Assembly: GCA_003281085.1 (NCBI GenBank)
Contig: QCCZ01000001.1
Span: 163,452-227,451 of the forward strand
Direction: 5' to 3'
DNA from: OCS155 cluster bacterium AG-349-E07
GTDB lineage: Bacteria > Actinomycetota > Acidimicrobiia > Actinomarinales > Actinomarinaceae
Length of the DNA: 64,000 nt
The translations under genes were made by a program, and so were the position numbers. The notes under the pieces were generated by a model. That model saw only the letters and a program-made list of their open reading frames with translations. It ran no database searches and was not told the origin of the DNA. Position 1 is the stretch's first letter, and the number at the start of each line of letters is the position of its first letter. Below, piece after piece: positions 18,145-27,743 of the stretch.

Positions 18145-19566
18145 TTATGAAGTAATAGCTTCTATTTCCTCAATAGTTTTTGGAGCTTTTTCGGTCATGT
18201 TTACTGGTCCGTCATTAGTGCAGATAATATCGTCTTCTATCCTAACTCCTATACCCAGAAGTTCTTTCGGAATTTCATGCTTAATAGTTTTTGCATTGCT
18301 AATTTCCTCTTTTTCCAGAATTGTTGCTTTTTCCATACCGAGCAGTTTTCTTCTTTCTCTAATTTTTTTTGGATCTCGTTCAATTAGTGGAAATTCAATT
18401 ACAGGTTTTGTTGGACGAACATAAATTCCCGGTTCAACTGTAGTCACCATTCCATCTTTGAATTGTCTAGGTTGACCGTCAACCTCTGTACTTCCAGCAT
18501 CATGTACATCAAGTCCAAGCCAGTGGCCTGTGCCGTGCATAAAAAATTCAAAAAAGTGCATCATTGAAATTGTTTCATCTAACCTTAGAGGGACTAGACC
18601 TAAATTCACCATTGATTCGGATAAGGATTTTATAGTATCTTCGTGTAAATTTTTCATAGAGTTGCCGACAACAACTCCCTCTATTCCTAGATTCTGAGCT
18701 TTTAATACTTCGTTATATATATCTTTTTGTGGTGAAGAGAATTTCTTGTGTATTGGAAATGTCCTAGTTACATCTGAGGAGTACATTCCGTACTCTGCTG
18801 CTGCATCAATTAAAAGGAGTTCTCCTTCATTAAGAATTTCTCTATTTGTTGAATAATGAAGAATACAAGAGTTATCACCGCCTGCAACAATTGATGGGTA
18901 TCCCAATCTTTCTGCTCCATTGTCATAAAATACTTTTTCCATTTCGGCGGCAATCTGATATTCATATTTTCCTGGCTCAGTGTGTTTCATAGCTTCAATA
19001 TGACCTAATACTGTTATGTCACAGGCTGTTTTTAATAGCTCCAATTCGCCATTATTTTTAATTAATCGTAATTCTGAAATCAAAGGAGACAATGAATGTA
19101 GAGTTGCTTTACTAAACTCAGATCCTCTCTGATCATAAGGAATAGCGTGGGCTAAGCCGTCTCTGTCATATTTTTCAAAAAATGGAGAAGAATAATCGCA
19201 ATATACATCTGTTACACCCTCAAGGAGGTTTCCAAGTTCTTTTTGGTAATCATTAAATGAATAAGCTTTTGTTGCATTATATTTTTCTAATGCACCCTCC
19301 TGCCCAATTCTTTTTCCATCCCATGTTTCCATTTCTTCATTGCGATCCTGAACAAATAGATGCAGTTCGGGCGTTGAGTCTTTAATTACAATAACAGCGT
19401 GAGCTTCAGGCTCAGGCCATTCAGTTAAGTAGTAGAAATTTGAATCTTGTCTGAACGGATACCAAGTGTCGTTATTTCTGTATGTAATTTTTCCACTATG
19501 TATTAGGACTGCGCCATTTCCAATTTGTTGTGCTAAATGTCTTCTTGCGTTGGTAGAATTATTCAT
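18145..19566 (-). CDS. pepP: Xaa-Pro aminopeptidase
   Basis: M24 fold motifs: LLIDAAAEYGMYSSDVTRTFP, HGTGHWLGLDVHD, VTTVEPGIYV. Confidence 0.93.
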   Translation of the reverse strand: MNNSTNARRHLAQQIGNGAVLIHSGKITYRNNDTWYPFRQDSNFYYLTEWPEPEAHAVIVIKDSTPELHLFVQDRNEEMETWDGKRIGQEGALEKYNATKAYSFNDYQKELGNLLEGVTDVYCDYSSPFFEKYDRDGLAHAIPYDQRGSEFSKATLHSLSPLISELRLIKNNGELELLKTACDITVLGHIEAMKHTEPGKYEYQIAAEMEKVFYDNGAERLGYPSIVAGGDNSCILHYSTNREILNEGELLLIDAAAEYGMYSSDVTRTFPIHKKFSSPQKDIYNEVLKAQNLGIEGVVVGNSMKNLHEDTIKSLSESMVNLGLVPLRLDETISMMHFFEFFMHGTGHWLGLDVHDAGSTEVDGQPRQFKDGMVTTVEPGIYVRPTKPVIEFPLIERDPKKIRERRKLLGMEKATILEKEEISNAKTIKHEIPKELLGIGVRIEDDIICTNDGPVNMTEKAPKTIEEIEAITS

Positions 19567-19611
19567 CTATTGAATAAGAATAATGTACAACAGTCCCAAA
19601 TTGCTAGTGTT

Positions 19612-20418
19612 TTATGTAGAAATCAAGAATTTATCTAATACTTGGTTCCATGAATTTTCATTATGCTTCCCGTTTGGTAGCTGAATAAAGTTTGTCTTAA
19701 TATTATTTTCTTTGATAGTTTCATTAATTTTTTTTACACCAGAAACGTAGAAGTCATTGTTGTTTTTGTAATCTAAACCCCATTCAGCAGGTTTGATACT
19801 GTTTGCTTTATCTTCAAAAATTTCACCTTCTTTAGAACCAACTGAGATGTTACATATAACTTTTTTATTGAGGTTCTTTAGGTCATTTATAAAATTTGTA
19901 TATCCATACCAAAATGCAGGAGAAAATGAAATAACATTATCAAAGGTGGGGTATAAAATTGATGTTTTTATTGACATTAGACCTCCCATTGATGATCCCA
20001 TAACAATCCTTTTAGTCGAGCTAAATTCAACATCATAATCAGCTAAGACTATAGGTAAGTACTGTTCAACAATTGATTGTATATGACTGATTGCATGGTT
20101 GTTATTTCTATTTGGTTGATAAGGATTGTATTGTTTTTTTCTGTTTTTATTTGATGTAACACCCATGACGAAGTATCCATTTTCGCTATTGTTTTCATGC
20201 TTTAAAAGCAATTCCTCAAGGTTGAACGAGTAACCAAATGCACTTTCTGAGTCTAAAAAAAGATTCTCTGCATCAAAAGAAAGAATAAAATGCGTTATTC
20301 TTCTAAATTTTGGAAATCTTACAATAAAACAATTGGAGTCTTCTATGTCAATATCAACAACAGGTTGGCTTATAAAAATATTATCAAAAGTATTCTTATA
20401 TTTTGAAAATAAGAGCAT
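19612..20418 (-). CDS. Esterase-like alpha/beta hydrolase
   Basis: GSSMGGLMS nucleophile elbow; FSPAFWYG; NGKHNENSW. Confidence 0.75.
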   Translation of the reverse strand: MLLFSKYKNTFDNIFISQPVVDIDIEDSNCFIVRFPKFRRITHFILSFDAENLFLDSESAFGYSFNLEELLLKHENNSENGYFVMGVTSNKNRKKQYNPYQPNRNNNHAISHIQSIVEQYLPIVLADYDVEFSSTKRIVMGSSMGGLMSIKTSILYPTFDNVISFSPAFWYGYTNFINDLKNLNKKVICNISVGSKEGEIFEDKANSIKPAEWGLDYKNNNDFYVSGVKKINETIKENNIKTNFIQLPNGKHNENSWNQVLDKFLIST

Positions 20419-20422
20419 TCAG

Positions 20423-20884
20423 TTAGTTTATATTGTTCTCAATAGTGTTTGCTACGTCTTTAGCTATCTTTTCATTTGGAGTGATTATTAAAACTACATT
20501 GTCTCCAGCAATTGATGCAACTATACCTTCAATATGCAAGTTATCAATTGACTCAGCGATTACTTGGGCAGCAGCAGTAGTTGTCTTAACAACAACTTGG
20601 TTAGAAACTGGCTCTATTTCTAAAACAAAGTCTTGAAGTGCTCTTTTGGCTATTTTGTATTGAGCGTTATTATCTTGATTTTTTGGTAACAAGTAAACCA
20701 ACCTACCATTTTTTAATCTTTTCTTTATAGCTCCAAGCTCATTTAAGTCTCTTGACAGAGTGGCTTGCGTAATAACTGTCCCATTCTTTTTAAGCATGCC
20801 TTTAAGTTGATTCTGTGATGAAACATTTCCAGAATCAATAAAGTCAGCAATCAGCTTTTGTCTTTGAATAGTTGCTTTTGTCAT
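20423..20884 (-). CDS. argR: Arginine repressor
   Basis: MTKATIQRQKLIADFI...ATLSRDLNELGAIK; C-terminal GTIAGDD-like region (VASIAGDNVVLIIT); start set at MTKAT rather than the track start at 20920. Confidence 0.85.
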   Translation of the reverse strand: MTKATIQRQKLIADFIDSGNVSSQNQLKGMLKKNGTVITQATLSRDLNELGAIKKRLKNGRLVYLLPKNQDNNAQYKIAKRALQDFVLEIEPVSNQVVVKTTTAAAQVIAESIDNLHIEGIVASIAGDNVVLIITPNEKIAKDVANTIENNIN

Positions 20885-20887
20885 ATT

Positions 20888-20917
20888 TATAAATATACAT
20901 TTGTTTGTATATTTATA
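20888..20917. promoter_or_regulatory. Palindrome immediately upstream of argR (candidate ARG operator)
   Basis: TATAAATATAC-ATTTGTTT-GTATATTTATA, 11-bp perfect inverted repeat. Confidence 0.6.
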
Positions 20918-20920
20918 CAA

Positions 20921-22294
20921 TTATAAATTTTTATATGTTTCCTCAGCAAGTTTTAAAGCATCTTCTTTGGATACCTCACCGTCGTTGATCCTTTGTTCAT
21001 ATAGGGCTTTCATAATAACTCCAACTTTAGGTCCAGGTTGAATGTTGAAATGTTCCATAATCTCATCTCCTGATAAGGCTGGTCTAATTTTGGATAGCTC
21101 TTCTTTAGCTTTAACTTCTTCTATCCTTTTTTCCATTTCATCAAGGTTTTCGTATATCTCTTTTGCTTTTATTTTGTTTTTTGTAGTTACATCCGCTCTT
21201 ACTAGTTCATTTAAATCCTCAAGCATATGTCCAGCATCAACAATGTATCTTCTCACTGCTGAATCTGTCCATCCCATCTTGAAAGTGTGGGGGCGTAAGT
21301 GCTGTTCAACAAGTAGCGCTATATCTTCAATTGTTTTGTTATCATACTTCAATCCCTTTAATATTTTTTTTGTCATCCTTGCGCCCACTACTTCGTGGTG
21401 CCTAAAGTGTACTTTTCCATTTTCTATTCCTTTAGTGTTTGGTTTAGCAATATCATGTAAAAGAGCTCCCATTCTAAGTGTGAGTTTTGGTGGTACCCCA
21501 TCTAAAACTGCTAGTGTATGTTCATAAACATCTTTGTGGTGGTGTTTTGGATCCACTTCTATTTTAAGTTCATTTATTTCTGGAATAATATATAAACTCA
21601 GACCGCTCTCAACTAAAGTTCGAATGCCCATTGATGGGCTTTTGCCAACTAAAAGTTTATTTATCTCATCTCTGATTCTCTCTTTTGTTATTATTTTTAT
21701 TCGTTCTATATTTTCTTTCATTGCTATATAGGTTTCATTGTCTGGTGAAAATCCGTGTGTGCTTGCAAATCTGCATACTCTTAACATTCTTAAAGGATCA
21801 TCAGAAAAGGAGATGATTGGATCATCTGGTGTTGATATAGTTCCAGATGCAAGGTCTTTTAAACCTGAAAATGGGTCTATTAATTCATTAGTTTCTAATG
21901 AATAGGCAATGGAATTTATTGTAAAGTCTCTTCTCGATAAATCTGTAACAAGATCAGAAGCTTTTTCTATTTCAGGGTTTCTTGAATCTGTTTCATAAGT
22001 GTCTTTCCTAAAAGTAGTTATATGCACTTCCCTTTCTTGGTCATAAAGTTCAATTGTCCCAAAAGCTTTACCTACCTCAGTTGTTTTGTAATTATTTTTT
22101 TTAAGCAATTCGATTGACTCTTCTGGGGTGGCGTTAGTTGTAAAGTCGAAATCGTTTGTCGGGATGTCTAGTATTCCATCCCTTACTGCACCTCCAACAA
22201 GATATAACTCAAAACCATTACCGTGATACAAGGAAGAAAGAGTGCTTAAAAAGCTATTATTCTCAACTAATTTTAATAGTGTAATTGGTACCAT
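20921..22294 (-). CDS. cca: CCA tRNA nucleotidyltransferase / poly(A) polymerase family with HD domain
   Basis: LVGGAVRDGILDIPTNDFDFTT; RRDFTINSIAY; HDIAKP. Confidence 0.92.
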   Translation of the reverse strand: MVPITLLKLVENNSFLSTLSSLYHGNGFELYLVGGAVRDGILDIPTNDFDFTTNATPEESIELLKKNNYKTTEVGKAFGTIELYDQEREVHITTFRKDTYETDSRNPEIEKASDLVTDLSRRDFTINSIAYSLETNELIDPFSGLKDLASGTISTPDDPIISFSDDPLRMLRVCRFASTHGFSPDNETYIAMKENIERIKIITKERIRDEINKLLVGKSPSMGIRTLVESGLSLYIIPEINELKIEVDPKHHHKDVYEHTLAVLDGVPPKLTLRMGALLHDIAKPNTKGIENGKVHFRHHEVVGARMTKKILKGLKYDNKTIEDIALLVEQHLRPHTFKMGWTDSAVRRYIVDAGHMLEDLNELVRADVTTKNKIKAKEIYENLDEMEKRIEEVKAKEELSKIRPALSGDEIMEHFNIQPGPKVGVIMKALYEQRINDGEVSKEDALKLAEETYKNL

Positions 22295-22331
22295 ATTGAT
22301 AGCTTAGAAGAACTGTGGATACAATAGAAGA

Positions 22332-22757
22332 ATGAATTCAAAAGTAGATTTTGCAGCTGGAGGAATTGTTGTAGATAACAACAAGGTACTACTGGTTAAA
22401 AACAAAAAAAGTGATTATGTAGACGATCCAAAGTCGTTTTGGGGTTTTCCAAAAGGGCACATGAAAGAAGGTGAAACACCAAAAGATGCTGCAAAAAGAG
22501 AAGTGTCTGAGGAAACCGGTTTTATCGTGGAACTGTCTGATGAAAAGCCCTTGGCTGAATCACGATATGAAATATCGATTAATAATGAAAAAGTTAAGAA
22601 AACGGTTTGGTTTTTCAAAATGCATGTTGTGAAGGCGTTTGATAGCGAGCCTGATGATGAAATTGAGGAAGTGGCTTTAGTTGATTATGAAACAGCTGTA
22701 AATCTCGTAACACACGATGAAGATAAGAAAATACTTAAGTATGTATTTAACAGATGA
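22332..22757 (+). CDS. NUDIX hydrolase
   Basis: Nudix box GHMKEGETPKDAAKREVSEETGF. Confidence 0.93.
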   Translation: MNSKVDFAAGGIVVDNNKVLLVKNKKSDYVDDPKSFWGFPKGHMKEGETPKDAAKREVSEETGFIVELSDEKPLAESRYEISINNEKVKKTVWFFKMHVVKAFDSEPDDEIEEVALVDYETAVNLVTHDEDKKILKYVFNR

Positions 22758-23439
22758 GAAAACCAAGCACAGTTCTTGGGTTGGGAGTTACCAAACAAGA
22801 AAATGGAACGATGTTACTTCAATAATTTATTTTGAAAAAGTATATGGTGGGAGGAGTCTTCTAAAAAGAATAAAACTAGAAGCTGAAAATACAGGGCTTA
22901 AATTTAATTCATCAATGGTTCAAGAAAATGAAACCCACAGTTGGTTGTCATCTGGATGGAATGCTGCCGAAAAATTAAATGTTCTGTCAATAAACTTAAG
23001 AAGTTTAGAACTAAAAAATATTGAGCCTTCGCATTGTGAAAATTTTACAAAAAACAATATCGATGAATTAATTGATCTTGATAGATCTATATTTAGCCCT
23101 TATTGGCAAAATTCAAGGGCGGCATTTGTAGAAACTCTTGATAGCTGTAATCAAAACTATTTGTTCAAAGAATATAGCGGAGATAGTCTTATTGGGTATG
23201 CGATTTTGGGAGCAACTAGAAACTTTTCATTCTTACAAAGATTTGGAATTAGTACAGAATATCAACACAATGGTCATGGTTCCAAATTGCTTAATAGTGT
23301 TCTTAACTTTGCCAAAGAAAAAAAATACATAAATATACGTTTAAATACTCAAGAGAATAACGAGGCTGCTAAAGGCCTCTATACAAAACATGGTTTTGAA
23401 TTTACAAAAACTAATTTCATAATCTTAAGTACTAGTTAG
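22717..23439 (+). CDS. GNAT-family N-acetyltransferase (start possibly 22741)
   Basis: GISTEYQHNGHGSKLLNSVL...LNTQENNEAAKGLYTKHGFEF. Confidence 0.85.
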   Translation: MKIRKYLSMYLTDEKTKHSSWVGSYQTRKWNDVTSIIYFEKVYGGRSLLKRIKLEAENTGLKFNSSMVQENETHSWLSSGWNAAEKLNVLSINLRSLELKNIEPSHCENFTKNNIDELIDLDRSIFSPYWQNSRAAFVETLDSCNQNYLFKEYSGDSLIGYAILGATRNFSFLQRFGISTEYQHNGHGSKLLNSVLNFAKEKKYINIRLNTQENNEAAKGLYTKHGFEFTKTNFIILSTS

Positions 23440-23486
23440 ATTTTTAGAACTACATTAATAATTTTTGAACGCTTAATATTAGATAT

Positions 23487-23768
23487 ATGGAACAAGAAGA
23501 TAGTTTTGTAGAATCCGTAGAAAGCTTAATTGAAACTATTAAAAGATTAGTTGTTAAACCTGTAAAAAGAATTGCAGGGTTTGCGTCAATGGGATTTCTG
23601 TTGGTTGTTTTGCTTTTAATGGCTTTGGGATTTCTTATTATTGGAATAATAAAAATTATGCAGGGGCTTGGGTTACTTCTTGGAATTAATCCAACAGGCT
23701 TTGCTTTTGCCTCAATAGGACTACTCTTCTTAATTATGTCTTTAAGAAATTATTGGAGAAAAAAGTAA
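23487..23768 (+). CDS. Small two-TM membrane protein
   Basis: 93 aa with two hydrophobic helices, between the GNAT gene and trxB. Confidence 0.7.
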   Translation: MEQEDSFVESVESLIETIKRLVVKPVKRIAGFASMGFLLVVLLLMALGFLIIGIIKIMQGLGLLLGINPTGFAFASIGLLFLIMSLRNYWRKK

Positions 23769-24682
23769 TGGAAAGTGTAGCAATTATTGGTTCTGGTCCG
23801 GCAGGGTATACTGCAGGAATTTATGCTGGAAGAGCAAGTCTCTCTCCAGTACTTTTTGAAGGTTTAGAATCTGGGGGTCAGTTGATGTTAACCACAGATG
23901 TTGAAAATTATCCAGGTTTTGTCGATGGCATTATGGGTCCTGAATTAATGCAAGTTTTTAAAGGACAAGCTGAAAGGTTTGGAACAGAAATTAAAACAGA
24001 AACAATAGATTCAATAGAAAAACTTGATAATGGTTTTAAACTAACAAGTTCTAAGGGAGAATACCTGTTTAAATCAGTAATAATTGCATCTGGGGCATCA
24101 GCGAGATGGCTTGGAGTAGAAGGTGAAAAAGAATTACAGGGATATGGTGTTTCAGCATGTGCTACTTGTGATGGTTTTTTCTTTAAAGAGAAGATTGTTG
24201 CAGTTGTGGGTGGCGGTGATTCTGCAATGGAAGAGGCACTGTTTTTAACAAAGTTTGCGTCAAAAGTCTATGTAATACACAGAAGAGACCAGTTTAGAGC
24301 AAGCCAAATAATGCAAGACAGGGTACTAAATCATGAACAAATAGAAGTTGTTTGGAACAAAACTGTTGAAAAAATTAATGGTGATGGGAGCGTTTCATCA
24401 ATTGAGTTGAAAGATGTGGAAAACGAAACAACGAGTGAATTAGAGCTTGATGGAGTGTTTATTGCCATAGGTCATGATCCAAATGTAAAATTTTTAGACG
24501 AGCTTGTAGAACTTGATGAAAAAGGATACATAAAAACTGGGTTCACAACGGAGACAAGCACTTCAGTACCTGGTGTGTTTGCAGCTGGCGATGTAGCGGA
24601 TTCTTTATACAGACAAGCAATTACTGCTGCTGGTACCGGGTGTCAAGCAGCAATGGATGTTGAGAGATGGCTTGACCACTAA
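23768..24682 (+). CDS. trxB: Thioredoxin reductase
   Basis: IIGSGPAGYTAGIYAGRA; CATCDGFFF; GVFAAGDVAD. Confidence 0.95.
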   Translation: MESVAIIGSGPAGYTAGIYAGRASLSPVLFEGLESGGQLMLTTDVENYPGFVDGIMGPELMQVFKGQAERFGTEIKTETIDSIEKLDNGFKLTSSKGEYLFKSVIIASGASARWLGVEGEKELQGYGVSACATCDGFFFKEKIVAVVGGGDSAMEEALFLTKFASKVYVIHRRDQFRASQIMQDRVLNHEQIEVVWNKTVEKINGDGSVSSIELKDVENETTSELELDGVFIAIGHDPNVKFLDELVELDEKGYIKTGFTTETSTSVPGVFAAGDVADSLYRQAITAAGTGCQAAMDVERWLDH

Positions 24683-25607
24683 TTTAAACTTTTCAAAATA
24701 CTTACAAGAACTTTCAAACGAAGAGTTAGATGATATAAATATAAAACTCAATTCATGTGGTTATCCTGGTTCTAAAAACGTTGAAGAGTTAATCAATCTT
24801 GTAGAGTTGTTTATAGAAGATCACAACCTTTCAAAAACTATTACGAAAGAGCATTTATGGCTTGAACTCTTAAACAATGGTTATGTTTTGGGTGATAGGA
24901 TTCTTTTATTATCAAAACCAGTTTTATATGGTTCTGATGTAGAAGAGCTTCAAGAATATCTTTCTAGGTTGGGTTTTTACTCTGAACCGATAAATTCTAC
25001 TTTTGATAATAATGTAAGTAGATCTGTTAAGTTGTTTCAGGAAAATAGAGGATTGTCGGTTGATGGTACGGTAGGCCTAGAAACTGCAACTGAAATTAAA
25101 AAATTACTAAGGCCAACAATGAATACTTCTTTGAATGAGGCTGTAAAAACCTTTAAGGGGAGTTCTAGCAATCTTTCAATCTGTTTCGACATAGAAAACC
25201 GTGGAGATTATAAAGAACAGATAGGTTTATATCAAAAAATAAAAGACTTCTGTAATGAAAACAACTTAAATATTTCTTTTTCTTCAGAAATCACACAAGA
25301 CAATGATGAAGAAAACAGCATCGAGTACGTAAACAAAGTTAATCCCACTTTGTTTTTGAGTTTAAGAAACTCTGTAGATTTAAAAGTAAATTTTTTCCAA
25401 GGTAAACATTCATCAAGTTCAATTGGTGAAAGAATCTCAAGAAAGATTGAATCCTCAATGGGGTTTGTTGCAGAGGGCAGGTCTTTGTCTGTTTTAAAAA
25501 ATACTAAATCTGCCACTTTAGTAATAAATGGTAATTTTTACCAATATGCAATAATCGATTTACTTTCTTGCATTCTTGAGGAATTAAAAGAAATTTATAA
25601 AGATTAA
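24657..25607 (+). CDS. Peptidoglycan-binding domain protein with degenerate amidase-3 domain (CwlM-like)
   Basis: LYGSDVEELQEYLSRLGFY...FQENRGLSVDGTVG peptidoglycan-binding repeat; position between trxB and parB. Confidence 0.75.
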   Translation: MLRDGLTTNLNFSKYLQELSNEELDDINIKLNSCGYPGSKNVEELINLVELFIEDHNLSKTITKEHLWLELLNNGYVLGDRILLLSKPVLYGSDVEELQEYLSRLGFYSEPINSTFDNNVSRSVKLFQENRGLSVDGTVGLETATEIKKLLRPTMNTSLNEAVKTFKGSSSNLSICFDIENRGDYKEQIGLYQKIKDFCNENNLNISFSSEITQDNDEENSIEYVNKVNPTLFLSLRNSVDLKVNFFQGKHSSSSIGERISRKIESSMGFVAEGRSLSVLKNTKSATLVINGNFYQYAIIDLLSCILEELKEIYKD

Positions 25608-26398
25608 GAGATTTTTTTTATAAACGAATCAAGGTCTTCTTTTGAATTTAATGTAAAACTTATTTTTGTTTTATTTTTGCTTTTTTTAAATGTGACCTTT
25701 GTTCCAAGTAGGTTTTCCAACATATTTTTATAATGAAAAGACTCTTCATCTGCGTTAGTACTGTGGAGTTGACGAACTTTTTCTTCCACATCTCTACTAG
25801 AAAGATTTAATGCAATTATATCTTTCAGCATCTTATCTTGAACGCTGTGCTCTAATACTATAATTGGTTTGATCTGGCCAAACGAGACCTCTTCATTGCT
25901 TAGAGCGTTTTGAGCATTTGGGCTTAGGTTAGAAATTCTAAGCATGTTAGAAATATGAGGTCTACTTTTACCAACTAAAAAGCCTATTTCATCGTTAGAA
26001 AGTTCATAGTTTTCTTTTAGATTTTTATAAGCCAAAGCCTCTTCAATTGAATTTAACTGGCTTCTTTGAATATTTTCAACTATTCCGAGAACTGCTGCAT
26101 CTCTTTGACTTACGTCCTTTATAAGACAGGGAACAGATTCTAATTTAAGCATTTTAGATGCTCTCAGTCTTCTCTCGCCGGCAATCAGTTCATATTGATT
26201 GTTTTCAAGCTTCTGAACAATAAGTGGTTGAAGTATTCCGTTTTTAGATATCGAATCTCTTAATTCCTCTAATTTTTTTTGGTCAAACTTTTTACGGGCT
26301 TGGGTTGGGCTCTCCTTAATAGAGTCAATATTCACATTTTTTATCACAAGATCTTTAGTATCGCTATTGGTTATTAGGTCACTTAAGGTACGTTTCAT
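25604..26398 (-). CDS. parB: Chromosome partitioning protein ParB
   Basis: IQPLIVQKLENNQYELIAGERRLRASKM; HTH DEIGFLVGKSRPHISNMLRI. Confidence 0.95.
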   Translation of the reverse strand: MKRTLSDLITNSDTKDLVIKNVNIDSIKESPTQARKKFDQKKLEELRDSISKNGILQPLIVQKLENNQYELIAGERRLRASKMLKLESVPCLIKDVSQRDAAVLGIVENIQRSQLNSIEEALAYKNLKENYELSNDEIGFLVGKSRPHISNMLRISNLSPNAQNALSNEEVSFGQIKPIIVLEHSVQDKMLKDIIALNLSSRDVEEKVRQLHSTNADEESFHYKNMLENLLGTKVTFKKSKNKTKISFTLNSKEDLDSFIKKIS

Positions 26399-27150
26399 AA
26401 TCCCACTTTTTCAAAAATTTCTTCGGAAAGCTCAATAAATTCAAGCTTTGCTTTGCTGTTTTCATTGAAATCAAGCACGGTCTTAGCATAGAATGGGCTG
26501 TCAGCTATTTCAGTTAATTGGGAAATTTTTGAATTAAAAAGTTTATCAGCCAATAAAAACCTGAGTTCGTTTTCAAAGGACTGAAAGCTTGATCTTCTAG
26601 TGTCAACTTGGTTTAAAACAACACCTAAAAATATAGGGTCCGCTTTGATAACGTTTTTTATTGTTTCTTTTGCAAAATCCATTGCTTGAGAAACTCCTTC
26701 TACAGCTAAAAATTCAGGCTTTGATGGTATCAAGTAATAATCACTTATTGTTAAAGACTCTTGTGTTAAAGAACTTATTGTTGGTGGGGTATCAATCAAA
26801 ATTAAGTCAAAGCCCTTTTCCCTAAAAAAGTTTTTATGTTTCATGAGTTTTGATCCACCTATAATTTTTTCATTACTGTGCTTAGTTATTGATTTATTTG
26901 AAGGAATCAAGTAAAGACTTTCAGAAACTTTCATAATTTCTTTATCTAGCCTGTTTTCAAATAAATCCGTTGTGTTTAGCGCTTCTTTAGAGTTTTTATC
27001 AAAATTTAGGTATGTTGATACATTTCCTTGAGGGTCGGTATCTATCAATAGAGTTTTGTGGCCTTTGTGTGAAAGTAGTTTTCCTAAATTTACAACAAAA
27101 GTTGTTTTACCAACCCCACCTTTTTGGCACAATATTGTAAGAACCTTCAC
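26395..27150 (-). CDS. parA: Chromosome partitioning ATPase ParA
   Basis: CQKGGVGKTTFVVNLG; LLIDTDPQGN. Confidence 0.95.
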   Translation of the reverse strand: MKVLTILCQKGGVGKTTFVVNLGKLLSHKGHKTLLIDTDPQGNVSTYLNFDKNSKEALNTTDLFENRLDKEIMKVSESLYLIPSNKSITKHSNEKIIGGSKLMKHKNFFREKGFDLILIDTPPTISSLTQESLTISDYYLIPSKPEFLAVEGVSQAMDFAKETIKNVIKADPIFLGVVLNQVDTRRSSFQSFENELRFLLADKLFNSKISQLTEIADSPFYAKTVLDFNENSKAKLEFIELSEEIFEKVGL

Positions 27151-27743
27151 TTAACATTTATAACATCAATGTGTCTTATATTTGTTGAATTAATGGTGAA
27201 TTTTTCTTGTTTCACGTGAAACTTTTCTTTATTTTCGTTTAAATTTTCTCCGTTTGAAGAAACTATGTATGTTACGTTTTTTAATTGTTTTATGTTTTTC
27301 AAAACATCTTTTGATGAGATAAAGCAACGAGAAATGTACGTGTTGTTATCTGTTAAAACTGCATCGGCACTCTCATTAAGTACTTCAATATTTTCTAAAT
27401 TTAATATATTTTTTAGCCTTTGAAGTTCAAAAGCTCTACTTTCGCTTATGTCGACAAGTGTGAATAGTTTGTTTGGGTTGGTTAAAGCAATAGGAATTCC
27501 AGGAATTCCGCCACCTGTGCCTAGGTCATATATGTTTTTATCATTATTGTTAATATTGTGCAGTATTTTTCCAAAATACAACGAGTGAACTATAAATTCA
27601 TCCCATATGTATTGCAAAGGCTTTTCACTTATTAATCCATTGTTTATGCCTGTTTTGCACAACCAATCATGATAACTTTTGAGCCTTTCAAGATAGTTTT
27701 TGTACTCATTACCCCAAGATGGAATTTGGGGCTCGAAGGTCAT
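27147..27743 (-). CDS. rsmG: 16S rRNA (guanine-N7) methyltransferase RsmG
   Basis: IYDLGTGGGIPGIPIA; LVDISESRAFELQRL; syntenic position. Confidence 0.93.
   Translation of the reverse strand: MTFEPQIPSWGNEYKNYLERLKSYHDWLCKTGINNGLISEKPLQYIWDEFIVHSLYFGKILHNINNNDKNIYDLGTGGGIPGIPIALTNPNKLFTLVDISESRAFELQRLKNILNLENIEVLNESADAVLTDNNTYISRCFISSKDVLKNIKQLKNVTYIVSSNGENLNENKEKFHVKQEKFTINSTNIRHIDVINVK
27208..27223. promoter_or_regulatory. parS: parS site
   Basis: TGTTTCACGTGAAACT containing the canonical 14-bp palindrome GTTTCACGTGAAAC, inside rsmG next to parA/parB. Confidence 0.93.

Noticed and set aside
21042-21527. 161-aa plus-strand ORF antisense to cca
   Set aside because: Antisense to a recognised nucleotidyltransferase; spurious composition
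22314-22322. TGTGGATAC resembling a DnaA box
   Set aside because: Single degenerate site about 8 kb from dnaA, not clustered; expected by chance
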